From Pseudomonas sp. BBP2017 (GTDB lineage Bacteria > Pseudomonadota > Gammaproteobacteria > Pseudomonadales > Pseudomonadaceae): a stretch of 64,000 nucleotides of DNA. A program made the position numbers and the translations under genes. Within the stretch, counting starts at the first letter, position 1. The number at the start of each line of letters is the position of its first letter. The notes under the pieces were generated by a model. It searched no databases and was not told the DNA's origin. It saw only the letters and a program-made list of their open reading frames with translations. Of this stretch, positions 7,489 to 16,686 are shown in pieces. The stretch covers positions 248,001 through 312,000 of the forward strand of contig NZ_PVZN01000004.1 in NCBI RefSeq assembly GCF_003024385.1, given 5' to 3'.

Positions 7489-9390
7489 GTGAGCCAAGCC
7501 GCATCTTCCGCCTCAGCCCATTCCCCCGTAAAGACTTCGTCATTTAGCCTGCTCATCGCTGCCGTCGGCGTGGTCTATGGCGACATTGGCACCAGCCCGC
7601 TGTACACCCTCAAGGAAGTCTTCGCCGGTCACTACGGTGTACAGGCCAACCATGACGGCGTGCTAGGCATTCTGTCGCTGGTGTTCTGGTCGTTGATCTG
7701 GGTGGTCACGATCAAGTACGTGCTGTTCGTGCTGCGTGCTGACAACCAGGGCGAGGGCGGCATCATGGCCCTTACCGCGTTGGCTCGGCGGGCAGCAGCA
7801 CCTTATCCGCGTTTGAGTCAGGTACTGGTATTGCTCGGCCTGTTTGGCGCGGCGCTGTTCTACGGCGACAGTATGATTACCCCGGCAATCTCGGTGCTGT
7901 CGGCGGTGGAGGGCCTGCAGTTGGCATTTGATGGCATTGAGCATTGGGTGGTGCCGATCGCGGTAGTGGTGCTGGTGGCCCTGTTCCTGATCCAGAAACA
8001 CGGTACCGCACGCATCGGCATCCTGTTCGGACCGGTCATGGTCCTGTGGTTCACTGTGCTGGGGGCACTGGGGGTGTATGGCATCATCCAGCGCCCGGAA
8101 GTGCTGCTGGCCCTCAATCCGGCCTGGGCGGTGCAGTTTTTCGTGGTGCACCCGGGTATCGGTGTGGCCATTCTTGGCGCCGTGGTCCTGGCCCTGACCG
8201 GTGCCGAAGCGCTGTATGCCGACATGGGCCACTTTGGCCGTAAACCGATTGCCCGCGCCTGGATCCTGCTGGTGTTGCCAGGGCTGGTGCTCAATTACTT
8301 CGGCCAGGGCGCGCTGATCCTCGATAACCCCGATGCAGTGCGTAACCCGTTCTATCTGCTGGCCCCGAACTGGGCCTTGCTGCCGATGGTCGGGCTTGCC
8401 ACGCTGGCGACCATCATCGCCTCCCAGGCGGTGATCTCCGGGGCCTTCTCGCTGACCCGCCAGGCAATCCAGCTCGGCTATGTACCGCGTATGTTCATCC
8501 AGCACACCTCAAGCCAGGAACAAGGGCAGATCTACATCGCCACGGTGAATTGGGCGTTGATGGTCGGCGTGGTGCTGCTGGTGATCGGCTTCGAATCCTC
8601 CGGTGCCCTGGCGGCGGCCTATGGTGTCGCAGTCACCGGTACCATGTTGATCACCACCTTGCTCACGGCGGCGGTGGTGCTGCTGTTGTGGAAAACCCCG
8701 CGCTGGCTGGCAGTGCCGTTGTTGCTGGGTTTTCTGCTGGTCGATAGCCTGTACTTTGCCGCTAACGCGCCGAAGATTTTCCAGGGCGGGGCGTTTCCGG
8801 TAATCGCCGGTATCGCGCTGTTTATCCTCATGACCACCTGGAAGCGTGGGCGCAAGATCATCGTTGAGCGCCTGGACGAATCGGCCTTGCCACTGCCGTT
8901 GTTCATCAGCAGTATCCGCTCGCAGCCGCCGCACCGGGTGCAGGGCACAGCGGTGTTCCTCACCGCCCGGGCCGACGCCGTGCCGCATGCGTTGCTGCAC
9001 AACTTGCTGCACAACCAGGTACTGCATGAGCGGGTGGTGCTGTTGACGGTGGTGTCCCAGGATCGTCCGCGGGTGCCGGTGTCCGAGCGTTTCGAGGTGC
9101 AGGACTTTGGTGATGGCTTCTACCGGGTCAACCTCAACTTCGGCTTTATCGAAGAGCCCGATGTGCCGGCAGCGTTGCAGCTTTGCCATGTACCGGCGCT
9201 GGACTTCAGCCCAATGGGGACAACCTATTTCCTCAGCCGCGAGACGGTGATCCCGACCAAACGCATCGGCATGGCGCGTTGGCGTGAAGGGCTGTTTGCG
9301 TTCTTGCTGAAAAACGCAAACAGCAACCTGAAGTACTTCAACCTGCCGCTCAACCGGGTGATCGAGCTGGGGACGCAGGTGGAGATGTGA
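7489..9390 (+). CDS. kup: Kup-family potassium transporter
   Basis: A 633-residue low-affinity K+/H+ symporter of the inner membrane. The N-terminal signature [17 protein letters not shown] is present, followed by about twelve hydrophobic helices over the first 430 residues and a soluble C-terminal domain. Length matches the family. The GTG at 7489 is used, with only a weak GAGAAG upstream. It stands alone between two hairpins, so it is probably monocistronic. Confidence 0.96.
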   Translation: MSQAASSASAHSPVKTSSFSLLIAAVGVVYGDIGTSPLYTLKEVFAGHYGVQANHDGVLGILSLVFWSLIWVVTIKYVLFVLRADNQGEGGIMALTALARRAAAPYPRLSQVLVLLGLFGAALFYGDSMITPAISVLSAVEGLQLAFDGIEHWVVPIAVVVLVALFLIQKHGTARIGILFGPVMVLWFTVLGALGVYGIIQRPEVLLALNPAWAVQFFVVHPGIGVAILGAVVLALTGAEALYADMGHFGRKPIARAWILLVLPGLVLNYFGQGALILDNPDAVRNPFYLLAPNWALLPMVGLATLATIIASQAVISGAFSLTRQAIQLGYVPRMFIQHTSSQEQGQIYIATVNWALMVGVVLLVIGFESSGALAAAYGVAVTGTMLITTLLTAAVVLLLWKTPRWLAVPLLLGFLLVDSLYFAANAPKIFQGGAFPVIAGIALFILMTTWKRGRKIIVERLDESALPLPLFISSIRSQPPHRVQGTAVFLTARADAVPHALLHNLLHNQVLHERVVLLTVVSQDRPRVPVSERFEVQDFGDGFYRVNLNFGFIEEPDVPAALQLCHVPALDFSPMGTTYFLSRETVIPTKRIGMARWREGLFAFLLKNANSNLKYFNLPLNRVIELGTQVEM

Positions 9391-9393
9391 TTT

Positions 9394-9449
9394 ATCGCGG
9401 GGCAAGCCCGCTCCCACCGGTCACTGTGGGAGCGGGCTTGCCCCGCGAT
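9394..9449. terminator. Bidirectional terminator between convergent kup and MFS genes
   Basis: A perfect 23-bp inverted repeat (9394-9416 with 9427-9449) of the GCGGGGCAAGCCCGC type is followed on the plus strand by a T run. It lies exactly between two converging genes. Confidence 0.85.
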
Positions 9450-9452
9450 TTT

Positions 9453-10721
9453 TTACACCGCTGTTTGCGCTCCCACCCCGGCAACCTGAGCATTACTGCG
9501 CACCAACCGGTGCATCAAGCTGGCAACCACAAAGCCAACCACCGCCAGCCCCATCATCGCCATGAACACATAGTTGTAACCCTGCTGCCCTGGGAAGTGA
9601 TCAAGAATGGCGCCGTAACCCACATACGCAAACATGCCCGGTGCATAGCCGATCAGGCAGCCAATACCGAAGGCTGAGCCAGTAATGTGTGGCGCGATGC
9701 CCACTTCGCCCATAGGCGCCCAGAACACGCCGCGCATCGAGAACACAATAAAGGCGAAGGACAGCGTCGCCGCCATGCCCGCATAAATGTAACCGGGGCT
9801 CTTGGGCACCATGAGGATGATCACCATCATCGGCAATAGCGCCAGAAATGCCCATTTCAAGTAGCGGCTGGGGCTTTTGAACTGTTTGTCGGCAAGGAAA
9901 CCACCGGCTGGACCGCCAAGAATCTTCAGCATGTACTGGTTGATGATGCCGTAGGCGCCAACCAGGGCAACCGGCAAACCATAGACTTCCTTGAGGTAGG
10001 GGATGAAGTAGGTCAGGCCGCAGTAAACGATGTAGACCATGAACACGTTGCAGCTGACCAGCCAGATCGCCGGCACCTTGATCGCTTCCATCAGGTTGGA
10101 CAGCGGGTTTTTCTTCGCTGCGATGGTCGGTGCGCTCTGGGTGCCCTTGAGCAGGAACCAGGTCAGCACGCCTGCGGCGATGTCGATCACCGAGTAGAAC
10201 ACGATGGCAGCTTTCAGGCCCGCTTCGGCGGCGCCCATGACAATGAATACGCCGAGCGCCGAGAACGCTACCAGGGTGTCGATCACCCCTCGACCGCCTT
10301 CAAGCAAGCCGAACAGGCGCCCTTGTTCCTTGTCATTGCCCAACCCACGAATGGCCTTGAGCAGCGCCGGCCAGTAGATGCAGTCGGCACACACCGCCAG
10401 CAGGCAAAAGACGATCATCAAGCTGCTGAACGGCGGGAACGTCGCCAGATACAGGCCCAGCGCGCCGGTGCCGAGCAGGCCGACAGGGATCAGTTTACGG
10501 GTGTCGAAGCGGTCGGCAAGCAGGCCACCGACCACGAACAGGCCAGTGGCGATGATCGCGTTGGCGCTGAGCAGCAGGCCAATCTCGGTATGAGACAAGC
10601 CCATGAACGTCTGCATCGGTACGTAGAATGCGTCCTTGAGGTTGGCCAGCTTGTAGATGGTGCCGCCACCGAGGATCAGTATCAGGAATTTGAACCATTT
10701 GGCCTTGTCGTGTGCAGTCAT
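9453..10721 (-). CDS. MFS transporter (YihN-like)
   Basis: A 422-residue inner-membrane protein with twelve predicted helices. GGLLADRFDTRK after the second helix matches the MFS loop motif. The overall pattern, with MRGVFWAPMGEVGI in the C-terminal half, resembles the YihN-type branch often found beside sugar or sugar-acid genes. It is the second gene of a unit with the TIM-barrel isomerase, 33 bases downstream of it. The substrate is probably a sugar-like compound, judged only from that neighbour. Confidence 0.85.
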   Translation of the reverse strand: MTAHDKAKWFKFLILILGGGTIYKLANLKDAFYVPMQTFMGLSHTEIGLLLSANAIIATGLFVVGGLLADRFDTRKLIPVGLLGTGALGLYLATFPPFSSLMIVFCLLAVCADCIYWPALLKAIRGLGNDKEQGRLFGLLEGGRGVIDTLVAFSALGVFIVMGAAEAGLKAAIVFYSVIDIAAGVLTWFLLKGTQSAPTIAAKKNPLSNLMEAIKVPAIWLVSCNVFMVYIVYCGLTYFIPYLKEVYGLPVALVGAYGIINQYMLKILGGPAGGFLADKQFKSPSRYLKWAFLALLPMMVIILMVPKSPGYIYAGMAATLSFAFIVFSMRGVFWAPMGEVGIAPHITGSAFGIGCLIGYAPGMFAYVGYGAILDHFPGQQGYNYVFMAMMGLAVVGFVVASLMHRLVRSNAQVAGVGAQTAV

Positions 10722-10754
10722 TGTTATTCTCCAGGCGTAGTGGGGGGCGCGGTG

Positions 10755-11816
10755 TCAGGCGCGTGTGGCCAGGCTCAGTTCGGCCAGGGTGCGCAGTTCG
10801 GCGAGCAGGCCTTTGACATAGCTGACCTGGTTGTTCGCCCAGCGCTGTTCGCCGGCCAGCATCTGTTCAAGGGTGAAGCCTGCGGGCAGCGCTGTATCGC
10901 TCATTTCGCGGTAGGCGATAAAGGGGTCGGCAGGCTCGTTCGATTGACGGAACGCCGGGGCGATGTAGTGGTTTTCCTGTTCAAGGATGAAGGCGATGAC
11001 CTGCGGACGCTGCTCGCCGAGCATCAACAGCTCGTACACCATGCGCGGGCTGGGCAGGTCGTCTTCGGCGCTGCCCTGGAGCACACCGTAATGGCCAAAG
11101 CCCTGTGCTTCGGGGACCACACGCACGCCTTTGAGGTGCACCTGGCGAATGTGTGGCGCGAGCTTGGCCAGCGCCTCTAACGGTTGTTCACAGGCATTGA
11201 TCATGTTGCCGAAGTCGAACAGTGCATGCAGGCGCGGATGATTGGCCTGCTTGAGTAACTGGGCGATTTCAGCACTCTTGAGCTCTTCATGTTGCTCAAA
11301 GTCGAAGTACAGGTTGTGGATGTCAGCTTGTTGGCCGAGGTAGTGCAGGTCGCCGGCGATGGTGTCCATGACCTGCGACAGCGTGCCTTCGTAGCGCGAG
11401 TACACGCGGATGTTGCGGGTGCCGATGGCATTGGCCACGGCGATCACCGCATCAACGTCCGGTTTTAGCGTGCTGCTGATCTCCAGATGTACTTCAAGTT
11501 CGAGCTGCCGGGCTTTGTCAGCGAAGGCGCGCAATTGCTCGGCGTTCATCTGCGAGAGGCTGTTGTGCTCGCCGTCGAGCATGTGCAGGCTCAAGCCCTT
11601 GAGCTCATGGCGGTAGGCAAAGTCGAGCAGGTCGAAGGGCGTCAGGCGCCCGTGGGTGAGGTTGGTCAGTAACGGATAGGCATGGGCAAACAAACGAACC
11701 TGATCAATTCGCTCGATCAGGCGCAGGGCCAGGTCGCGGGTCAATAGCACCGGCGCTGCGGCGCCTTTGGTCTTGTTATCGAGCAACCGGGTGAAGCGTT
11801 CTTGGATAGCATTCAT
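10755..11816 (-). CDS. Sugar phosphate isomerase/epimerase-like TIM-barrel protein
   Basis: A 353-residue AP-endonuclease-2/xylose-isomerase-like TIM barrel. Candidate metal-site strands are LEVHLEIS (about 108-115), LYFDFEQHEE (about 161-170), LFDFGNM and QVHLKGV. The ATG at 11816 has AGGA upstream; starting earlier adds 13 residues without a ribosome site. It precedes and probably shares a transcript with the MFS transporter. Family members isomerise or epimerise sugars, inositols or hydroxypyruvate, so no reaction is assigned. Confidence 0.82.
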   Translation of the reverse strand: MNAIQERFTRLLDNKTKGAAAPVLLTRDLALRLIERIDQVRLFAHAYPLLTNLTHGRLTPFDLLDFAYRHELKGLSLHMLDGEHNSLSQMNAEQLRAFADKARQLELEVHLEISSTLKPDVDAVIAVANAIGTRNIRVYSRYEGTLSQVMDTIAGDLHYLGQQADIHNLYFDFEQHEELKSAEIAQLLKQANHPRLHALFDFGNMINACEQPLEALAKLAPHIRQVHLKGVRVVPEAQGFGHYGVLQGSAEDDLPSPRMVYELLMLGEQRPQVIAFILEQENHYIAPAFRQSNEPADPFIAYREMSDTALPAGFTLEQMLAGEQRWANNQVSYVKGLLAELRTLAELSLATRA

Positions 11817-11928
11817 TCGAGTCGTTCCTGGTGCGGGCACCGGTTCTACCGGCACGCTCTTTATCGCGCCGCTGAGGAACGCTCGATAGATCCATTACGA
11901 AGCAAATGATAAGGCCACTGGCCGACGG

Positions 11929-13428
11929 CTACACAGGCTGTCCCATGGCCTCGAGTGCCTGCACCAGGGCTTCGACCTTGGCCTCAGCCAATTCCTGTGC
12001 GGTGCCGGCAAAGCCGATCAGCAGGGCAGGGGGCAGGTAGCGCTGCAGGCAGTAGTCACTCAAGGCGTAGGTGTGGACGCCGTGTTGGGCCAGTTGGCGG
12101 GCGATTTCCTGGTCGTCCAGGTGTTGTGGCAGCCAGGCGATCAGGTGCATGCCGGCTTCTACCGCAGCGATTGTGAAGAAGTGCCCGAGCCTGCGTTCAA
12201 GTACTTCCAGCAGACACAGCTGGCGAGCCTGATAAAGCGCACGCATGCGCCGGATATGACCGATGAAGTGACCTTCTGCCATGAAATCAGCGGTGACAGC
12301 CTGCAACAGGGTGGGGGGACTGCGGTCCATCACGGCGCGGATGGTGCAGAACGGCTCGACCAAGGCCTGTGGCAGAATCACATAGCCCAGGCGCAGCGAC
12401 GGGAACAGCACTTTGCTGAAGGTGCCGACGTAGATCACCCGATCGCTCTGGTCCATGGCATACAGTGCCGGCAATTGCCGCCCGCTGTAGCGCAGCTCAC
12501 TGTCGCAATCGTCTTCAATCACCCAACGCTGGTTGGCGGCGGCCCATTCGATCAGCTCCAGACGGCGAGCGTGGCTGAGGGTGACGCCCAGCGGGTGCTG
12601 GCGCGAGGGGGTCGTGAACACCAGGCGGGCGTTGGGGCTGTCGGCGATGCCTTGCTGCACATCGATGCCCTGGTCGTCGATACGTACCGGCACTACCTGG
12701 CAGCCGTGGGCCTGGAAGGCGATTCGTGCGGCGATATGGCCGGGATCTTCCATCCATACCGGGTCGTCTGGGTTGAGCAGCAGCATGGCCAGCAGGTTGA
12801 AGGCTTGTTGAGCGCCGGAGACGATCACCACCTGCCCGGCGCTGCAGTCGATACCGCGGGCATCGAACACATAGTCGGCAATGGCCTGACGCAGATCCTC
12901 CAGGCCCTGCAACTCGCCATAGCCGAGCATCGCCTTGCTCGGTTTTTGCACATGACGGCTGATCAGGCGCTTCCAGATATGCTGGGGAAAGGCTTCGAAT
13001 GCGCCGTGGCTGGGCAGAAAGGAGGTTGGCGTGTCGGGGCTGCAGTGCGAGTAGGACACACCGCGAAAATGATGACTGCGCAACGACAGCATCGACTGGC
13101 TGAGGTCGGACAGCCGCGGCGCTGCAGGGGGTTGTTGCGTGGCTCCCTGGCCCGAGCGCTCCCATTCGTCACCGACATAGGTCCCGGCACCGGTACGCGA
13201 CACCAGAAAGCCTTCGGCGATCAGTTGATCGAAGGCATTGAGCAGGGTAATACGCGAGAGGTTCAGCTCCTGGCTCAAGGTGCGCGTCGATGGCAGGCGT
13301 ATGCCACCCTGCAGGCGTCCGGTGAGGATCTGTTTGCGGATCTGCAGGTAGAGTTGGCGATAAAGCGGGGTGGCACTGTCGCGATCCAGCTCAATACCTG
13401 ACAGCAGCAAACCGGAGGGGGACTTCAT
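11929..13428 (-). CDS. MocR/PdxR-type GntR regulator with aminotransferase domain
   Basis: A 499-residue fusion of an N-terminal winged helix (RQLYLQIRKQILTGRLQ and LPSTRTLSQELNLSRIT, about 22-65) and a fold-type I aminotransferase domain that binds PLP. The segments VSGAQQAFNLLAM, EDDCDSEL and TFSKVLFPSLRLGYV mark the cofactor pocket, the lysine being in the last. MocR proteins sense PLP adducts of amines or amino acids. The start at 13428 (MKSPSG) places the helix-turn-helix correctly. It is divergent from the quinone oxidoreductase operon and may regulate it, but see the operator entry for a competing AraC control. Confidence 0.93.
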   Translation of the reverse strand: MKSPSGLLLSGIELDRDSATPLYRQLYLQIRKQILTGRLQGGIRLPSTRTLSQELNLSRITLLNAFDQLIAEGFLVSRTGAGTYVGDEWERSGQGATQQPPAAPRLSDLSQSMLSLRSHHFRGVSYSHCSPDTPTSFLPSHGAFEAFPQHIWKRLISRHVQKPSKAMLGYGELQGLEDLRQAIADYVFDARGIDCSAGQVVIVSGAQQAFNLLAMLLLNPDDPVWMEDPGHIAARIAFQAHGCQVVPVRIDDQGIDVQQGIADSPNARLVFTTPSRQHPLGVTLSHARRLELIEWAAANQRWVIEDDCDSELRYSGRQLPALYAMDQSDRVIYVGTFSKVLFPSLRLGYVILPQALVEPFCTIRAVMDRSPPTLLQAVTADFMAEGHFIGHIRRMRALYQARQLCLLEVLERRLGHFFTIAAVEAGMHLIAWLPQHLDDQEIARQLAQHGVHTYALSDYCLQRYLPPALLIGFAGTAQELAEAKVEALVQALEAMGQPV

Positions 13429-13507
13429 GGGATGCTCGTTGGCAAGGTGAAAAAGGCCTGTTAATCGTACGAGAAACCCCGGCGGGCGGCCAGCACCGCG
13501 CGCTGTG

Positions 13508-13542
13508 TCATCAAATGAAAACACCTTGTCGTCCGATGAAAA
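13508..13542 (+). promoter_or_regulatory. Tandem 21-bp-spaced operator upstream of qor operon
   Basis: Direct repeats TCATCAAATGAAAA (13508-13521) and TCGTCCGATGAAAA (13529-13542) lie exactly 21 bp apart, on the same helix face. The extended form TGTGTCATCAAATGAAAA (13504-13521) is identical to 21104-21121 beside the AraC gene. The same pair at the same spacing recurs at 21194-21228. Two-turn direct repeats are typical of AraC-family sites. Confidence 0.65.
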
Positions 13543-13623
13543 GCACCCTCACCGCATAGCGCTTAGAGTCCAATCAACAAGAACAGACGCAACGCGTCCG
13601 AATGGATGATTGGAGTGACATGC

Positions 13624-14604
13624 ATGGCCAAAGTCGTACGCTTCTATGAAACCGGTGGTCCCGAGGTATTGCGCTATGAAGACGCCGAGGTCGGCGAGCC
13701 CGGCCCGGGGCAAGTCCGTCTGCGCCAGGTTGCGGTTGGCCTGAACTACGCTGACACCTATTTCCGTAATGGTACTTATCCAGTTCCGATGCCCAACGGC
13801 ATGGGCGTGGAAGCGGCCGGGGTGGTGCAAGCGGTAGGCGAGGGCGTGACCAACGTGGCGGTCGGCGATCGCGTGACCTACACCGGCTTTCTCAACACCC
13901 TGGGCGCTTATTGCACCGACCGTCTGATCGGCGCTGCGGCGCTGATCAAGCTGCCGGAAACCATCGCCTTTGAAACCGCAGCGGCGATGACCATGCGCGG
14001 CCTGACCTCGGCCTACCTGATGCGCCGCCTGTATGACTTCAAGGCCGGTGACACTATCTTGCTGCACGCTGCCGCCGGTGGTGTAGGCCTGATCGTTTCG
14101 CAGTGGGCGCGACTGCTCGGCGTAAACGTGATCGGCACCGTCTCCACCGAGGCCAAGGCAGAAGTGGCCAAGGCCCATGGCTGCACCCACACCATCAACT
14201 ACAGCCATGAAGATGTGGCCAGGCGCGTACGCGAGCTGACTGATGGCGTGGGCGTCAATGTGGTGTTCGACAGCGTCGGCAAAAGCACCTTCATGGCCTC
14301 GCTGGACTCGCTCAAGCGCCGTGGCCTGATGGTCTGCGTCGGCACTGCGTCCGGCACCATCGCGCCGTTCGATCCGCAGATCCTGGCGATCAAGGGCTCG
14401 CTGCACCTGACCCGTCCGGCGCTGGCCGACTATATCGCCGACCCGGCGGAGAAGGCCGACCTTGCCGGTGAGCTGTTCGATCATGTCAGCAGCGGCCGCA
14501 TCAAGATTGAAATCAACCAGCACTACGCCCTGCAGGATGCTGTCCAGGCGCACCGTGACCTGGAAGCACGCAAAACCACGGGTTCGTCGATCTTCGTCAT
14601 CTGA
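13624..14604 (+). CDS. NADPH:quinone oxidoreductase-family (zinc-free MDR) enzyme
   Basis: A 326-residue medium-chain dehydrogenase/reductase of the QOR branch, reducing quinones or enones with NAD(P)H in the cytoplasm. It shows AHRDLEARKTTGSS near the C-terminus and a nucleotide fold with LLHAAAGGVG (about 141-150). It lacks the structural-zinc cysteine cluster of alcohol dehydrogenases. The ATG at 13624 has GGAG 8 bases upstream. It is the first gene of a seven-gene operon and lies behind the tandem operator at 13.5 kb. Its substrate is presumably an intermediate of that operon's pathway. Confidence 0.92.
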   Translation: MAKVVRFYETGGPEVLRYEDAEVGEPGPGQVRLRQVAVGLNYADTYFRNGTYPVPMPNGMGVEAAGVVQAVGEGVTNVAVGDRVTYTGFLNTLGAYCTDRLIGAAALIKLPETIAFETAAAMTMRGLTSAYLMRRLYDFKAGDTILLHAAAGGVGLIVSQWARLLGVNVIGTVSTEAKAEVAKAHGCTHTINYSHEDVARRVRELTDGVGVNVVFDSVGKSTFMASLDSLKRRGLMVCVGTASGTIAPFDPQILAIKGSLHLTRPALADYIADPAEKADLAGELFDHVSSGRIKIEINQHYALQDAVQAHRDLEARKTTGSSIFVI

Positions 14605-14617
14605 AGAGGGCTGTAGC

Positions 14618-15466
14618 ATGCACATCGAACAATTGACCTGCGCCATCGGCGCTGAGGTGTCCGGGGTTAGCCTGGCGGATGCAGTGCACGATGACGATCT
14701 GTTCGACCAGCTCCGTGCGCAATTGCTCAAGCACCGGGTGCTGTTTTTGCGCGACCAGAACATCAGCCGCGCCGAGCATGTGGCCTTTGCCCGGCGATTC
14801 GGCGAGCTGGAGGACCACCCGGTAGCAGGCAGCGACCCGGAGCACCCGGGTCTGGTGCAGATCTACAAGCGCCCGGAGCAACCTGCCGACCGCTACGAGA
14901 ACGCCTGGCACACCGATGCCACCTGGCGCGAAGCACCGCCCATGGGGTGCGTGCTGCGCTGTGTGGAGTGCCCGCCGATAGGCGGCGACACCATGTGGGC
15001 GAACATGGTGCTGGCCTACCAGAACCTGTCGGATGAGGTGAAGCACAAGATCGAAGGCCTGCGCGCCCGGCATAGCATCGAAGCCAGCTTTGGCGCGGCG
15101 ATGCCGATAGAAAAACGCCTGGCGCTCAAAGCCCAGTACCCCGATGCCGAACACCCGGTGGTGCGCACCCACCCGGAAACCGGGGAGCAGGTGTTGTTCG
15201 TCAATGCCTTTACCACCCATTTCACCAACTACCACACCCCGCAGCGGGTACGTTTCGGCCAGGACGCCAACCCCGGTGCAGGCGATCTGCTGCGCTATCT
15301 GATCAGCCAGGCATACCTGCCCGAATACCAGGTGCGCTGGCGCTGGAAGCCCAACAGCATCGCCATCTGGGACAACCGCAGCACCCAACACTATGCGGTC
15401 ATGGACTACCCGGCCTGCCATCGCAAGATGGAGCGCGCAGGGATCAAGGGCGACCGAACCTACTAG
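14618..15466 (+). CDS. TauD/TfdA-family Fe(II)/2-oxoglutarate dioxygenase
   Basis: A 282-residue enzyme. The iron triad is visible: His98 and Asp100 in WHTDATW and His258 in STQHYAVMDY, with a 2-oxoglutarate Arg in the following MERAGI segment. TauD-family enzymes hydroxylate next to a sulfonate, sulfate ester, ether or quaternary amine so that the group is lost. It starts 13 bases after the quinone oxidoreductase stop. The YeiH exporter at the end of the operon would fit release of sulfite from a sulfonate, but BKACE neighbours are also seen with quaternary-amine pathways. The substrate is unassigned. Confidence 0.92.
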   Translation: MHIEQLTCAIGAEVSGVSLADAVHDDDLFDQLRAQLLKHRVLFLRDQNISRAEHVAFARRFGELEDHPVAGSDPEHPGLVQIYKRPEQPADRYENAWHTDATWREAPPMGCVLRCVECPPIGGDTMWANMVLAYQNLSDEVKHKIEGLRARHSIEASFGAAMPIEKRLALKAQYPDAEHPVVRTHPETGEQVLFVNAFTTHFTNYHTPQRVRFGQDANPGAGDLLRYLISQAYLPEYQVRWRWKPNSIAIWDNRSTQHYAVMDYPACHRKMERAGIKGDRTY

Positions 15467-15524
15467 GCATTAGCCATCCGCCGCACAGCGGACATAAGAC
15501 AATAACAAGACCGAGGACGACAGC

Positions 15525-16577
15525 ATGCAATTCTTCGACGATTCGTTGCACCCGGAAAACATGGAAAAGGTGGTAATCACCGTCGCCCCTTATGGCCCGG
15601 AATGGATGCCTGAGGACTTTCCCGAAGACATTCCGCTGACCATGGACGAACAGGTGCAGAAGGCTGTTGACTGCTATGAAGCGGGCGCCACCGTGCTCCA
15701 CCTGCATGTGCGTGAACTCGATGGCAAAGGCTCCAAACGCCTGTCCAAGTTCAACGAACTGATCGCCGGCGTGCGCGAAGCTGTGCCGGACATGATTATC
15801 CAGGTAGGCGGCTCGATTTCCTTCGCCCCGGAAAGCGATGGCGAAGCGGCCAAATGGCTGTCTGACGATACCCGGCACATGCTCGCTGAGCTCACGCCCA
15901 AGCCTGACCAGGTCACCGTGGCGATCAACACCACGCAAATGAACATCATGGAGCTGCTGTATCCCGAATACCTGGAAGGCACCTCCCTGGCCAACCCGGC
16001 GATTCAGGCCGCCTACAGTGAAATGACCGTACCGGCCGGGCCTGCCTGGGTCCGCGAACACCTGCGCCGCCTGCAGGCGAGCAATATCCAGCCGCACTTC
16101 CAGCTGACCGGCATGCATGCCCTGGAAACCCTTGAGCGCATCGTGCGCCGCGGCGATTACATGGGCCCGCTGAACCTGACCTGGATCGGCATCGGTGGCG
16201 GTTTCGACGGCCCTAATCCGTTCAACTTCTTCAACTTCATTCACCGCGCGCCGGATGGCTGCACCTTGACCGCAGAATCGCTGCTCAAAAATGTGCTGCC
16301 GTTCAACACCATGGCCCTGGCCATGGGCCTGCATCCACGCTGCGGCAATGAAGACACCATCATCGACCACCACGGCAAGCGCTTCACCTCGGTGCAGCAG
16401 ATCCAGCAGACCGTGCGGGTTGCCCATGAACTGGGCCGTGAGATTGCCAACGGTAAACAAGCCCGTGCCATCTACCGCATCGGCCAGCAGTACAGCAGCA
16501 TCGAAGAAACACTCAAAGCCAACGGGATGGCGCCTAACCGCCTGCCGGGCCACAAGGGTGTACCACAGCGCGGCTGA
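15525..16577 (+). CDS. BKACE (DUF849) beta-keto acid cleavage enzyme
   Basis: A 350-residue TIM-barrel zinc enzyme. VLHLHVRE (His59 and His61) is the expected metal pair and VGGSISF follows near 93. BKACE proteins, including 3-keto-5-aminohexanoate cleavage enzyme, split a beta-keto acid with acetyl-CoA to give acetoacetate and a new acyl-CoA; one Pseudomonas member acts on dehydrocarnitine. The gene follows the dioxygenase by 58 bases and has its own ribosome site. It argues that the operon breaks down a compound that passes through a beta-keto acid. The exact keto acid cannot be read from sequence. Confidence 0.92.
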   Translation: MQFFDDSLHPENMEKVVITVAPYGPEWMPEDFPEDIPLTMDEQVQKAVDCYEAGATVLHLHVRELDGKGSKRLSKFNELIAGVREAVPDMIIQVGGSISFAPESDGEAAKWLSDDTRHMLAELTPKPDQVTVAINTTQMNIMELLYPEYLEGTSLANPAIQAAYSEMTVPAGPAWVREHLRRLQASNIQPHFQLTGMHALETLERIVRRGDYMGPLNLTWIGIGGGFDGPNPFNFFNFIHRAPDGCTLTAESLLKNVLPFNTMALAMGLHPRCGNEDTIIDHHGKRFTSVQQIQQTVRVAHELGREIANGKQARAIYRIGQQYSSIEETLKANGMAPNRLPGHKGVPQRG

Positions 16578-16686
16578 GCGGATGGGGTCGGCCTGTGACG
16601 GCAGTGCCGACCCACCCCAGCCCACAGCGCTGTTCGTCAGGCTTTTGATAACAACAAGACTTACGCCAGACAACAGAGGAGGCAGC

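Noticed and set aside
9394..9449. Considered as part of a CRISPR-like or mobile repeat array.
   Set aside because: It is a single inverted repeat with a T tail at a convergent gene junction; no regularly spaced direct repeats occur in the window.
12073..13401. A 442-codon open frame opposite the MocR gene.
   Set aside because: Its composition is that of an antisense shadow, and the MocR protein has full-length domain matches.
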